Positions 25,056 through 33,567 of a stretch of DNA of 64,000 nt are shown in pieces. A program made the position numbers and the translations under genes. This stretch comes from an uncultured Bacteroidia bacterium (GTDB lineage: Bacteria > Bacteroidota > Bacteroidia > Bacteroidales > CAJPTX01). Location of the stretch: NCBI GenBank assembly GCA_947252645.1, contig CAMXWF010000001.1, positions 145,267 through 209,266 on the forward strand, read 5' to 3'. The number at the start of each line of letters is the position of its first letter. Positions within the stretch are counted from its first letter, which is position 1. The notes under the pieces are model-generated. The model did no database searches, was not told where the DNA came from, and saw only the letters and a list, made by a program, of their open reading frames with translations.

Positions 25056-25949
25056 ATGGACAATTATCTCGACCTCCCGCAGGAATATCGTGATTACAGC
25101 AAAAGCCGCGTAGTAGTGCTACCCATACCCTACGATGGCACGAGCACCTGGCTCAAAGGCGCCGACCAGGGCCCAAAAGCCCTCCTAGAGGCCTCCACCA
25201 AGCTGGAACTCTACGACATCCCCACCGACTACGAGCCTTTCAGGGTGGGCATACACACCGCCTCGCCCATTACCGAGATGGTCACCCCAGACCAAATGGT
25301 GGCCGCCAGCAAGCAGCGCGCCAAGCAGCTCTTAGACGATGGGAAATTCGTGGTCTCCATCGGGGGGGAACACTCGGTCAGCATCGGCGTCATTGAGGCC
25401 CATGCCGAAGCCTACAGTGACCTGACCGTTCTCCAGATCGATGCCCACACCGACCTCCAAGACGAATACTGCGGCTCGCGCTACAACCACGGCTGCGTCA
25501 TGGCCCGCGTCAAGGAACACTGCCCCATCGTCCAAGTGGGCATCCGAAGCATGGATGAGCAAGAGAAAGAAAACATCACACCTGGACACGTATTCTGGGC
25601 CCACCAAATCGTCGGGCGCGAGGGCTGGCAGCCCGAGGTGGTCAAGCTCCTCTCAAAAAACGTCTACATCACCTTCGACCTCGATGGCTTCGACCCCTCC
25701 GTGCTACCCTCAACCGGCACCCCGGAACCCGGTGGACTCTCCTGGTATCCTGTCATGGAACTCATGCGGCTCGTCTTCGCCAACGCCAACGTGGTGGGCT
25801 TCGACGTGGTCGAGCTCTGCCCAAACCCCATCGCCAAGGCCTCCGACTTCCTGGCCGCCAAGCTCATCTACCGCATGCTAGCTCTCAAGTTCCTGCCCAT
25901 GCGCCCCTCGCTGCTCAATGGCCCAAAGCTCAACCTGCCCGGACGATAG
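25056..25949 (+). CDS. speB: Agmatinase / ureohydrolase (arginase family)
   Basis: A 297-residue manganese ureohydrolase, most like agmatinase, which splits agmatine into putrescine and urea. Metal-site motifs are all present: IGGEHSVS, DAHTDLQDEY (D-A-H-x-D) and FDLDGFDPSVLPSTGTPEPGGLSW. The N-terminal IPYDGTSTWLKGADQGP is typical of SpeB. I start at ATG 25056 (MDNYLDLPQEY) rather than 24996, because a promoter box lies between the two. Its arginine decarboxylase partner is not in this window. Guanidino-specific relatives such as guanidinobutyrase cannot be excluded. Confidence 0.88.
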   Translation: MDNYLDLPQEYRDYSKSRVVVLPIPYDGTSTWLKGADQGPKALLEASTKLELYDIPTDYEPFRVGIHTASPITEMVTPDQMVAASKQRAKQLLDDGKFVVSIGGEHSVSIGVIEAHAEAYSDLTVLQIDAHTDLQDEYCGSRYNHGCVMARVKEHCPIVQVGIRSMDEQEKENITPGHVFWAHQIVGREGWQPEVVKLLSKNVYITFDLDGFDPSVLPSTGTPEPGGLSWYPVMELMRLVFANANVVGFDVVELCPNPIAKASDFLAAKLIYRMLALKFLPMRPSLLNGPKLNLPGR

Positions 25950-25965
25950 CTACCAGGCAACGAAT

Positions 25966-26655
25966 ATGGACATCACCATCCTGACCGTCATGCCCGAGCT
26001 GCTTGAGGGCCCCCTCAACCACAGCATCGTACAGCGAGCACAGCAAAAAGGCCACCTCAGTCTCCACACCGTCTCCCTGCGAGACTATACCACCGACCGC
26101 TACCGCAGCGTCGACGATTACGCCTATGGCCCCAACGCTGGCATGGTGCTGCGCATTGCCCCTATCGATGCCGCGCTGGAAGAACTGACACGCGAGCATC
26201 CCTTCGATGAGGTCATTTACACCTCCCCCGATGGCGAACCGCTCACCCAGCAGCTCGCCAACGAACTGAGCCTCAAGCACCGCATCGCCATCCTATGCGG
26301 ACACTACAAGGGCATCGACCAGCGCGTGCGCGACCACCTAGTCTCCCGCGAAGTCTCTATCGGCGACTACGTCCTGAGCGGGGGCGAACTGGCCGCAGCC
26401 GTCATCATCGACTGCATCGCGCGCCTCCTCCCAGGGGTCCTCAGCGATGAAACCTCCGCCCTCACCGACTCCTTCCAAGATGGTCTCCTCGCCCCCGAGG
26501 TCTACACCCGCCCAGAAGAATACAAGGGGTGGCGCGTACCCGAAATCCTCCTCTCGGGTAACCACGCAGCCATCGCCGACTGGCAGCATGCACGTGCCCT
26601 CGAACGCACCAAAAAGCTCCGACCTGATCTATACGCCCGCTACCTCCAGGAGTAG
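25966..26655 (+). CDS. trmD: tRNA (guanine37-N1)-methyltransferase TrmD
   Basis: A 229-residue SPOUT methyltransferase that makes m1G37 in tRNAs reading CNN-type codons and prevents frameshifting. Clear motifs are DYAYGPNAGMVLRIAPI, LCGHYKGIDQRVRDHL and SIGDYVLSGGELAAAVIIDCIARLLPGVL, the deep trefoil knot that binds S-adenosylmethionine; the C-terminal part has YTRPEEYKGWRVPEILLSGNHAAIADW. The ATG at 25966 is chosen since the open frame extends upstream into the agmatinase gene; it follows that gene by 16 bases. It is not in the rpsP-rimM-trmD-rplS cluster common elsewhere. Confidence 0.96.
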   Translation: MDITILTVMPELLEGPLNHSIVQRAQQKGHLSLHTVSLRDYTTDRYRSVDDYAYGPNAGMVLRIAPIDAALEELTREHPFDEVIYTSPDGEPLTQQLANELSLKHRIAILCGHYKGIDQRVRDHLVSREVSIGDYVLSGGELAAAVIIDCIARLLPGVLSDETSALTDSFQDGLLAPEVYTRPEEYKGWRVPEILLSGNHAAIADWQHARALERTKKLRPDLYARYLQE

Positions 26656-26726
26656 CGGCTGATCCCTGGGGCATCCCAGCGCACCGCACCTGCCGTGTTC
26701 CAACGGCTTGCCCCTCCGACCAACAG

Positions 26727-27551
26727 CTACCGCCGCCAGTGAAACTCCCGCCCCCAGGCCCGCCTAGCACGCTTGGGGCGTATGGCCGACTCCCGTAGCA
26801 CACCAAATGCATCGAAGCTGCGCCCAATAGAAAAGTACATGATCAAAAGCAGCGATATGGTGGAGCATACGAAGTGCATCACCATGATGAGGATCTGGTA
26901 TCGCACCGCAATCCTCGGCGAGCTGCCCGCTAGTATCTGCCCTATCATCGTGCCCGGCATGGAAACCAGCCCCATCACGGCCATCGAGGCTATCGATGGG
27001 TTAAAGGCACTGTAGATGGCCTTGCTGAAAAACGGACGCAAGGCCTCCTGCTGCGTCGCCCCGTTGCACAGCTGGTAGCGGTAGTACTGACGGCCCTCCT
27101 CAAGCCCCTGGTAGAGCGTACCCACCCCAATCACGTTGGACCCCAGCACGTTGCCCATCAGACTCCCGCACAGCGGAATGAAGTAGCGACTCTCAAACAG
27201 GTAGTCCAGGCGCAGCACTACCAGCGTAAAATAGCTGATGATGGCCCCCACGGCGGCCAGCACGGAGACCCCAACCACTGGCAGGAAAAGACGGCGCGAC
27301 AGGTTTACTCTCCCCAGCAGATCAAACGCACATACCCCCACCATCACCACCAACCACCCCACATTCACCCACCCGTTGTTGAGCGCAAAAAGGTATTGCA
27401 GGTAGAAACCCATCAAAAACAACTGCACCACCATCCGCAGGCACGAAATGGCTATCGGCATCGCCTGGCCCGTGCGGTAACGGTAGTGCACGTAGATCGG
27501 GATGCATATCAAAAGCAACCCGACACACACGCCCACCAATGAAACCTCCAT
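26727..27551 (-). CDS. FetB/YbbM-type ABC transporter permease (UPF0014)
   Basis: A 274-residue membrane protein with seven predicted helices. Family features include the segments PLCGSLMGNVLGSN and SIASMAVMGLVSMPGTMIGQILAG, which identify the FetB/YbbM permease. In Escherichia coli the FetAB pair has been linked to iron export and metal resistance; the substrate here is an inference. Its ATPase gene lies 14 bases upstream in the same direction, so the pair forms one transporter. It converges with trmD, with no clear terminator in the 71-base gap. Confidence 0.87.
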   Translation of the reverse strand: MEVSLVGVCVGLLLICIPIYVHYRYRTGQAMPIAISCLRMVVQLFLMGFYLQYLFALNNGWVNVGWLVVMVGVCAFDLLGRVNLSRRLFLPVVGVSVLAAVGAIISYFTLVVLRLDYLFESRYFIPLCGSLMGNVLGSNVIGVGTLYQGLEEGRQYYRYQLCNGATQQEALRPFFSKAIYSAFNPSIASMAVMGLVSMPGTMIGQILAGSSPRIAVRYQILIMVMHFVCSTISLLLIMYFSIGRSFDAFGVLRESAIRPKRARRAWGREFHWRR

Positions 27552-27565
27552 GCGCTGCTATTGGG

Positions 27566-28240
27566 CTAAAACTTGGTGATATTAATGATGCGGTCCATGC
27601 GCTGTGCAAAGTGCTGGTTGTGGCTCACAGCTACCACGGTGCTGCTCCGGAAACCCTGTAGGTATTTGATTAGCAAGTCGATGCTTGCGGGATCCAAGGC
27701 CGAAGTCGGCTCGTCCATGAGCACCAGGCACCGCCCTAGCGACAGGGTGGCGATGATCTCTAGCCGCTGCCTCTCCCCCCCTGAGAGCTGCGAGAGCTTG
27801 GCGCTGAGTATGGACGGCGGGAGCCCCAGCGCGTTGGCAGCTTCGCCCATGGCCTCCCAGTCGGGCCTGAGTCGACGGTTCACCTTCCAGCGATAGGGCG
27901 CCTGTAGCATCTCCTTGACCGTTGCGTACGGATACTCCACATGCTGCGGCATCCAGGCCACCTGCGTGCGTATCCAGCCTACGTGCTCCGCATCGACGTT
28001 ACGCCCTAGCACCTTAATCCGCCCCGTGTCGGGCCGCGTTAGCCCCACGAAGCTCTCCAGCAGGGTGCTCTTACCGCTTCCCGATGCCCCCGTCACGGCC
28101 ACATGCTCACCCTGCGCTATGCGCTCGTGCAGCCCCACCAGTAGCGGCCGACCCCCGTAGGAAAAAGTCGCCCCCAATATCTCCACGGCCGCCGCGCCGC
28201 CACCATTATCCAAGCAGTTTACCATCGGGGCAAAGTTCAT
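27566..28240 (-). CDS. FetA/YbbL-type ABC transporter ATP-binding protein
   Basis: A 224-residue ABC ATPase that energises the adjacent FetB-like permease. Walker A is GASGSGKST, the Q loop lies at VAWMPQH, the signature is LSGGERQRL and Walker B LVLMDEPTSALD. The frame opens at 28291, but the upstream 17 residues do not look like part of the domain; ATG 28240 (MNFAPMVN) or ATG 28225 is likelier. On the minus strand TAAATTTA just before 28240 resembles a weak -7 box. Function is inferred from pairing with the permease. Confidence 0.87.
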   Translation of the reverse strand: MNFAPMVNCLDNGGGAAAVEILGATFSYGGRPLLVGLHERIAQGEHVAVTGASGSGKSTLLESFVGLTRPDTGRIKVLGRNVDAEHVGWIRTQVAWMPQHVEYPYATVKEMLQAPYRWKVNRRLRPDWEAMGEAANALGLPPSILSAKLSQLSGGERQRLEIIATLSLGRCLVLMDEPTSALDPASIDLLIKYLQGFRSSTVVAVSHNQHFAQRMDRIINITKF

Positions 28241-28291
28241 AAATTTAGAGGAGAGTAGGTGCGTCCTTATGCCCAGCGTTCGTGTGCGCAA

Positions 28292-28777
28292 TGAACGAGA
28301 AATTTCACAAGCAAATGCCCCAAGCAGCCCACCCAGTCACTCTACCCACGGCGACTTATGCCCCGTATGGGTATGCTGGGGCTTCACCCCCTATGCCAAC
28401 GTAGGGCCATGGGCTTGCTGATGGCCCCAATGCCCTACGGTCACCTTGCCCGCCTCGAAGCCGCAGGCCCCTTCCGCGCCTAGTGATCAAATCCAACCGT
28501 GGGTGGTCAAGTGCTAAAGCCCTGGTTTTATCGCCCTAGTACTCCTGGCCGCTGGAGCATACGTCCCTCTCCCTCCAGCCTACCCCCAGCTTGGGCTACC
28601 GCATTCTCTGCCACAAGGAGATTCCCCCGCGGTTACCACCGACTGCTTCTTGGGCTACTCCCATCGCGTACTCTGCAGCCCTGCTGCATTCGAACTGGTG
28701 CAACGTGCAGCAGCAACGAAAGAGCCGCGCACCCCAGAGGTGCGCGGCTCTTCTTGGCGTGTTGTCGCATCTAGCGA
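28292..28777. other. Intergenic region, no gene recognised (28292-28777)
   Basis: About 490 bases between the ABC ATPase start and the DUF3078 stop. Open frames on the plus strand are Pro/Arg/Ser-rich and start without any signal, so I treat them as chance. The only clear element is the hairpin at 28720-28752. Confidence 0.5.
28720..28752 (-). terminator. Hairpin terminator downstream of the DUF3078 gene
   Basis: A perfect 14-base stem, AAGAGCCGCGCACC with GGTGCGCGGCTCTT, around a five-base loop. On the minus strand it is followed only by TTTCGTT, a weak U-tract, but its position 26 bases past the DUF3078 stop fits a terminator. Confidence 0.7.
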
Positions 28778-29710
28778 CTAAAAGTGGTAGGCCAGCCCCA
28801 GCCCAAACATCTGCCGTACCTGCAGCGAGGCCACCTGCTGCCCCGCTTCGTTGGTGATCTTCTGGTCATCGTCATACACCAACGTAATCTGCGCAGTGGC
28901 CGTCAGGAAGCTCAGGAGCTTGTAGTCCAGCAGGAGGTCGAAATTCACATCCACGTTCTGCGGCTTATCCAGGTAGTTGGAGAAGAGCTGCAGGGTGGTC
29001 TTGAGGCCCAGCTGATCCTTGAAAAAGCGATTGATGTACTCCGCCTTGAGGTTGGCGCCGAGCTCCCAGCGCACGTGCTCGCCAGGGGTGAGCATGGCCT
29101 TGGTGGTCGCATCGTAGGTGGCGGCCTTCACGCCAAACGCCCCCAGGTCGGCCAGCATCTGCGACCGCACATAGGTCAACCTCCCGCTCAACGGCGAAAA
29201 GAACAGGCTGAAGTGGCTATCTGGGCGGTAGTCCACACCAACCGCCAGGCTCAGGTAGTAGGGCGAAAAGGCATCCGAGATCTTCACCGTGTTCTTGTTG
29301 TCCTTGTAGCCCGGCGCAAACTGGGTCTGCATGGATAGCAGTGCGCTCATGTACAGCGATTTGGTGACCTCGTAGCCGTATTGCGAGTTGAAGAGTATGC
29401 GATCCAGATTCTTTATGAGCGGATCCTCGGCCTGCTTAGTGAGCCCGTAGCCCATGTCGAGCGTGTTGTCCCAGAGCTGTCGATCCTGCTTGTAGAGCAA
29501 GCGCAGGAACAGGGAGGCCTGCCCACTGATAGAGTTCACCCCGCCCGGCACCCAGTGGTAGAGCGCCACCTGGTTGAACGTCAGGGCCGCATCGCCTGTG
29601 AACTTCCAGGGATTCGGCCTCACGCTGGCCGAATCCTGTGCCCAGCTGTTCACCCCAATGAAAAGTAGCACCAACAGGGCTACCACACTTATCCTCACGA
29701 ATCGTACCAT
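28778..29710 (-). CDS. DUF3078 outer-membrane protein
   Basis: A 310-residue secreted or outer-membrane protein with a signal peptide ending SWAQD. The DUF3078 signature is visible: PWKFTGDAALTFNQVALYHWVPGGVNSISGQASLFLRLLYK, then alternating beta segments with NTLDMGYGLTKQ and aromatic-ended strands, finishing in MFGLGLAYHF, a C-terminal aromatic typical of barrels. The family is common in Bacteroidetes and of unknown function. It lies 67 bases downstream of the unknown secreted protein and CPBP gene, apparently in one operon. Confidence 0.88.
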   Translation of the reverse strand: MVRFVRISVVALLVLLFIGVNSWAQDSASVRPNPWKFTGDAALTFNQVALYHWVPGGVNSISGQASLFLRLLYKQDRQLWDNTLDMGYGLTKQAEDPLIKNLDRILFNSQYGYEVTKSLYMSALLSMQTQFAPGYKDNKNTVKISDAFSPYYLSLAVGVDYRPDSHFSLFFSPLSGRLTYVRSQMLADLGAFGVKAATYDATTKAMLTPGEHVRWELGANLKAEYINRFFKDQLGLKTTLQLFSNYLDKPQNVDVNFDLLLDYKLLSFLTATAQITLVYDDDQKITNEAGQQVASLQVRQMFGLGLAYHF

Positions 29711-29777
29711 ATAGACTGTACTGTTAATTGATTCCTATGCTATTCTTTCTTGCCCTTCGCGCCGCGGGAGTGCAGCG

Positions 29778-30635
29778 TTAGTGGCTGAGCCGACGGAAAT
29801 CGCTCTTGAGCATCCCATCGCCCTTTTTCTTGCTCATCATGTGGTAGTCGAAGTAGTAGAACTTGTCGTCACCCGCCCCGATGAGGCACTTGTAGATGCG
29901 CGCCTTGATGCCGCTGCGCTCTGGGCCCACCTTGTGGAGGTACACCACGTCTTGACGTCGCGCATCCACGGCTTGCTCGATGTCGTCGGGTGTCACGATC
30001 CGCACCACACCGTTGTACACCTTCCGTATGGCGGCCTGGGAGCGTACCTCTGGCGCCAAATCGCTCTCCACCACCCAGATCTCCTTGTCCCCCAGCTCGG
30101 CGATGTTCTTGTTGTAGTACTGAAACACATTCTGCCCCAATAGCTCGGGCTTCTGCCGGATAAGCTCGATGTGCTTTTGCGCAAACTGGAACAAGCTCCC
30201 GAGCTTGTAGGCCCAGCTATCTTGGTCCGCCGACTCGTACCCCAGAGGCACAGAGCATATCTCGGGCATGTTGGTCATATCCCGCACCGCGGCCCCCAGC
30301 ACCACCGTGAAGAAAATGTAGTTGGCCTTCACCTTATCCTTCGGAAACCGGAAGCGCATCCGGGTGATAAACGACTTGTCGATATCCTGCCGCATCCCCT
30401 CAAACTCCCGCTCCCGGATGAACTTATAGGGCGTGATGTGCCAGTGCTTCTTGGCCGCATCCTCTATCTTCATGTTCCACTCGGTCATCGGGTTGTTGTC
30501 CAGCACAATGTAGGTGGTAGTCTTGAAAAAGTTCTCCACATCGGCCACCGTCGTGGCGTTTTGGGCCCTTACCCCGGTGAATCCAAGGCCTAGGGCGGCT
30601 AGCACTAGTAGTGCTGTCTGCAGATGTCGTTCCAT
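29778..30635 (-). CDS. Secreted protein of unknown function
   Basis: A 285-residue protein with a signal peptide (MERHLQTALLVLAALGLGFTGVRAQ). The mature part has TTYIVLDNNPMTEWNMKIEDAAKKHW, KYF-rich segments and ends KSDFRRLSH; I recall similar proteins in other Bacteroidales but no domain name. The repeated alternation of hydrophobic strands and the sequence IVTPDDIEQAVDARRQDVVYLHKVGPE suggest a mixed alpha/beta soluble fold. Its start overlaps the end of the CPBP protease gene by 31 bases and the DUF3078 gene follows, so the three are probably co-expressed. No function is proposed. Confidence 0.7.
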   Translation of the reverse strand: MERHLQTALLVLAALGLGFTGVRAQNATTVADVENFFKTTTYIVLDNNPMTEWNMKIEDAAKKHWHITPYKFIREREFEGMRQDIDKSFITRMRFRFPKDKVKANYIFFTVVLGAAVRDMTNMPEICSVPLGYESADQDSWAYKLGSLFQFAQKHIELIRQKPELLGQNVFQYYNKNIAELGDKEIWVVESDLAPEVRSQAAIRKVYNGVVRIVTPDDIEQAVDARRQDVVYLHKVGPERSGIKARIYKCLIGAGDDKFYYFDYHMMSKKKGDGMLKSDFRRLSH

Positions 30636-31567
30636 GGCTTGTCTCCTGATTGTTCGTGTTTAAACTGGCTAGTCGCAGGCACCGCCTTGTGGCTCCCAGT
30701 GCTATCGTGGTGTCTCTTCCAGCGAAGTAGAAGCCAGCTGGCCAGCAGGAAGCAGAACCCTGCCCCAAGCCAGTTGGGCCAATCCTTCTCAACCTCCACC
30801 AGCTCCACGTGGTGGGTCAGGGTCAGAACGTAGTAGGATACCACGCCCACAGCATTGTTGAGGAAATGGATGAGCACCGCCGGCCAGAGCGACCTGCTCC
30901 AGTAGACCACGTAGCCCAAAATAGCCCCCATCCAAAGCCTAGGAATAAACCCCCCAAATTGCAGGTGGATCAATGAAAAAAACGCAGCCCCAAGCCACAC
31001 CCCCACGCCGACACTCCTACAAAGACGCACCAAAGCCTGCTGGAGCACCCCGCGGAAAAAGCACTCCTCCGCAATCGCGGGAACCAACGCCACCACTAGA
31101 AGATTGAGCAACATCGTACCCGCGCTCTTCGTCCCTAGGAGCTCCAAGGTCTTCTCGGCCGCAGCGGCTTCTAATGCTGAAGCCCAGGCCGGCAGCGGGA
31201 TCAGACCGTTGAGCAGCAGGAGGAAGCCGCTCGCCGGAACCATCACCACCCCCACAAGAAATGCCTGGGAATAGGCCCCTGCCATCGGGCGCCTGAGCTG
31301 GAGCCCCTCGGGCAGGGAACGCCCCATGATGAACGTACCCAGCAGCGACGGCAAAAGGAAAAAGCCTAGGGAACTCACGAGCTGTAGCCAACGATCCGCA
31401 TGGAGCCCAGCGCTCCCCGCCTGCCCCTGCTGGAGAAGGTAGGCCGATGAAACCGTCACCACCAAGCCTATGCTCACGCATAGCCCCAGCAGCATCAGCA
31501 CCTCCAAGATGGCATTGAGGAGAGAATGTTGCTTCACTGCCTTAGCGTATGACCCTTGCCCTACCAA
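30605..31567 (-). CDS. CPBP-family intramembrane protease
   Basis: A 320-residue polytopic membrane protein with the CPBP (Abi/Rce1-like) motifs: EECFFRG (Glu-Glu motif 1), FSLIHLQFG (motif 2 His) and VLIHFLNNAVG (motif 3 His-Asn). These form the glutamate protease site in the Rce1 family; bacterial substrates are mostly unknown. About eight hydrophobic helices. The start is uncertain: a TTG at 31567 or a GTG at 31537 that gives MKQHSLLNAILEVLMLLG. It overlaps the downstream secreted protein gene by 31 bases and is divergent from the DUF2851 gene. Confidence 0.85.
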   Translation of the reverse strand: MVGQGSYAKAVKQHSLLNAILEVLMLLGLCVSIGLVVTVSSAYLLQQGQAGSAGLHADRWLQLVSSLGFFLLPSLLGTFIMGRSLPEGLQLRRPMAGAYSQAFLVGVVMVPASGFLLLLNGLIPLPAWASALEAAAAEKTLELLGTKSAGTMLLNLLVVALVPAIAEECFFRGVLQQALVRLCRSVGVGVWLGAAFFSLIHLQFGGFIPRLWMGAILGYVVYWSRSLWPAVLIHFLNNAVGVVSYYVLTLTHHVELVEVEKDWPNWLGAGFCFLLASWLLLRWKRHHDSTGSHKAVPATSQFKHEQSGDKPWNDICRQHY

Positions 31568-31591
31568 AATCGCACCAAGCTCTGCCGCCTC

Positions 31592-31623
31592 TTTGGCAAC
31601 GACGCGAAAGTAGGCTAAATTTG
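31592..31623 (+). promoter_or_regulatory. Bacteroidetes-type promoter for the DUF2851 gene
   Basis: TTTG (31592-31595), a 20-base spacer and TAAATTTG (31616-31623) reproduce exactly the spacing seen at 5277-5308. The ATG at 31654 lies about 25 bases downstream of the expected transcript start, so the in-frame ATG at 31549 lies upstream of transcription and is rejected. Confidence 0.78.
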
Positions 31624-31653
31624 CTTAACCACGCAGCGCGAAAGGAAGATGCC

Positions 31654-32979
31654 ATGGCCCACGACGGGGGTAACCGATTGGAGGAAGATTTGTTCCAGGG
31701 AGTCTGGATGGCCCTCCACCGCTACGCGCCCGTCCTCCACACCACCGAGGGGAAGCCCCTGGTCATCCAGGGGCCCGGGGTGCTCAACCGAGGGCAAGGC
31801 CCTGACTTCACGGACGCGCGGCTAACCATCGCCGGGCAGCAGTGGGTCGGCAACGTGGAGATGCATATCAACGAGTCCGATTGGTTTACCCACGGACATC
31901 ACCAAGACCCCCGTTACAATTCGGTCATACTCCACGTGGCCGTGCACCCCGGGCGACCGGCCCTGGACAGTCGAGGGCGCCGCGTGCCCACGTTGCTCCT
32001 ACCGCACGCCCAGCTGCTAGTCGAGGCCTACAGGGTCCTCCGGGCTTCCCGTCAAGAGCCACCATGCCAGAAGGGGCTCGCGCTACTACCCCCAGAAACG
32101 CGCAACCGCTGGCTCTCCAAGCTCGTAGTGCAGCGCCTAGATGCCAAGGCCGAGCAGGCCCTCGCTGAACTCAACACAGCCCCCATGGGGTGGGAGGAGG
32201 CCTTCTACCGCTCGCTGGCCCGCAGCCTGGGGCTCCACATCAATGCCGACCCCATGCTCCAGCTAGCCCGATCTACTCCCCTCAAGGCCTTGATGAAAGT
32301 GCGCGACCACCTCGAGAGCCTAGAGGCCATCCTGCTCGGGCAGGCAGGGCTACTCTCCTACGTGCCGCCCCAGCAGGAGCCACCCTATGCCGCCTTCCTA
32401 CGCCAAGAGTACGCCTATAGGGCTAAGGAGTTTGCCCTGGCCCCTATCAACGCCAACTACTGGCAGTTCATGCGGCTGCGCCCTGGTTCCTATCCCACCC
32501 TACGCCTGGCGCAGCTGGCCGCCATACTCCACGGCACCGACCACCTGTTCTCGCAAATCCTCAGGCTCGACACCCTCGCCGACCTCGAAAAGCTACTCCG
32601 CGTAAAGGCCTCTGCCCATTGGGACACCCATTACAACCTCACCGGCCCCCAGGGCTCCGCCAAGCCCAAATACGTGGGCAAGGAACGCCTCCTGGTCGTC
32701 ATGATCAACAGCGTGGTCCCCATGCGCTTTGCCTACGCTCGCGCCACGGCCAACGATGCCCTGCGCCGACACACGATCGGCCTACTCGAGCAATTGCCCC
32801 CCGAAACCAATGCCATTGTGCGTCGCTACCAAACCCCTGACTTCAAGGCCGCCAACGCCATGCAGACCCAGGCCTTGGTCGAGCTCTCCCAGCACTATTG
32901 TCGCCCCCACCTGTGCCACTGCTGCCCCGTGGGCTTGGGCCAGATCATGCGACCCTTCGCCACACCCAAGCCCTCCTAG
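31654..32979 (+). CDS. DUF2851 family protein
   Basis: A 441-residue cytoplasmic protein of the DUF2851 family, very common in Bacteroidetes and of unknown function. Recognised from LEEDLFQGVWMALH near the start, GPDFTDARLTIAGQQWVGNVEMHINESDWFTHGHHQDPRYNSVILHVA and the cysteine-rich end YCRPHLCHCCPVGLGQIM. The middle holds long helical segments. No signal peptide or membrane helix. ATG 31654 is chosen on the basis of the promoter. It appears to be a single-gene transcript. Confidence 0.9.
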   Translation: MAHDGGNRLEEDLFQGVWMALHRYAPVLHTTEGKPLVIQGPGVLNRGQGPDFTDARLTIAGQQWVGNVEMHINESDWFTHGHHQDPRYNSVILHVAVHPGRPALDSRGRRVPTLLLPHAQLLVEAYRVLRASRQEPPCQKGLALLPPETRNRWLSKLVVQRLDAKAEQALAELNTAPMGWEEAFYRSLARSLGLHINADPMLQLARSTPLKALMKVRDHLESLEAILLGQAGLLSYVPPQQEPPYAAFLRQEYAYRAKEFALAPINANYWQFMRLRPGSYPTLRLAQLAAILHGTDHLFSQILRLDTLADLEKLLRVKASAHWDTHYNLTGPQGSAKPKYVGKERLLVVMINSVVPMRFAYARATANDALRRHTIGLLEQLPPETNAIVRRYQTPDFKAANAMQTQALVELSQHYCRPHLCHCCPVGLGQIMRPFATPKPS

Positions 32980-33074
32980 CCCCGCGCCCAACCCCCCGAC
33001 AGCCAGCCCTCGCGCCCGATTGTTAGAATCTTTATAGATAGCAAGGGCAAACTTGCGTGTCTGGCGAATTTGGA

Positions 33075-33082
33075 TACATTCG
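33075..33082 (+). promoter_or_regulatory. Possible -7 box for the rseC-rnf operon
   Basis: TACATTCG differs from TAnnTTTG by one base; CTTG at 33052-33055 could be a -33 box with a 19-base spacer. It lies 28 bases before the GTG at 33110. Tentative. Confidence 0.4.
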
Positions 33083-33109
33083 CGGCATCAAGAGGAGGGG
33101 AGGGCTACG

Positions 33110-33565
33110 GTGAATCAGTCTGGAGAGGACGGCGCAGTGCAGGTGTGCGCGCAGCAGGCGGGTGTCGTGGTACGAACTGCCCCGCAGTGGGTAGAGGTGC
33201 GCATAGAGGTGCCTAGTGCCTGCCACAGCTGCCAGGCGGGCGCCGTATGTGGCTTCAACAGCAAAAAGCCCAGGCTGGTGACTATTGCGTGCAACGGCGC
33301 GCAGCATTGGGTGGGCGAGCAGGTGGAGATCCTAGCCCACCCGAGTCAAGGGCTACGGGCGGCTTTGTGGGCCTACTGCTTCCCCTTCCTACTCCTCGTG
33401 GCGGCCATCGTGCTGGCGCTAGGGCTCGGGGCCTCGCAGGGGCTCGCGGCGCTCGTGGGGCTCCTGCTCCTCGTCCCCTACTTCTTCCTGCTCCACGCCT
33501 TTAGCGGTAGGCTAGGGCGACGCTTTTCCTATCGAATACAATCTGTCGAGCAGACGCTACAATAG
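33110..33565 (+). CDS. RseC/MucC-like SoxR-reducing system protein
   Basis: A 151-residue membrane protein placed directly before rnfB. The N-terminal half has the RseC cysteines in SACHSCQAGAVCGF; two hydrophobic helices (residues about 85-105 and 112-132) form the membrane part. RseC homologues accompany Rnf genes in many bacteria and in E. coli act with the Rsx complex to reduce SoxR; in anaerobic Bacteroidetes the role may simply be Rnf assembly or cluster delivery. Start chosen at GTG 33110, which follows the purine-rich stretch AGAGGAGGGGAGG. rnfB begins three bases after the stop. Confidence 0.85.
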   Translation: MNQSGEDGAVQVCAQQAGVVVRTAPQWVEVRIEVPSACHSCQAGAVCGFNSKKPRLVTIACNGAQHWVGEQVEILAHPSQGLRAALWAYCFPFLLLVAAIVLALGLGASQGLAALVGLLLLVPYFFLLHAFSGRLGRRFSYRIQSVEQTLQ

Positions 33566-33567
33566 CT

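Noticed and set aside
28499..28857. Plus-strand frames of 88-91 codons downstream of the ABC genes
   Set aside because: They run through a perfect terminator hairpin and into the antisense of DUF3078; composition unlike real proteins here.
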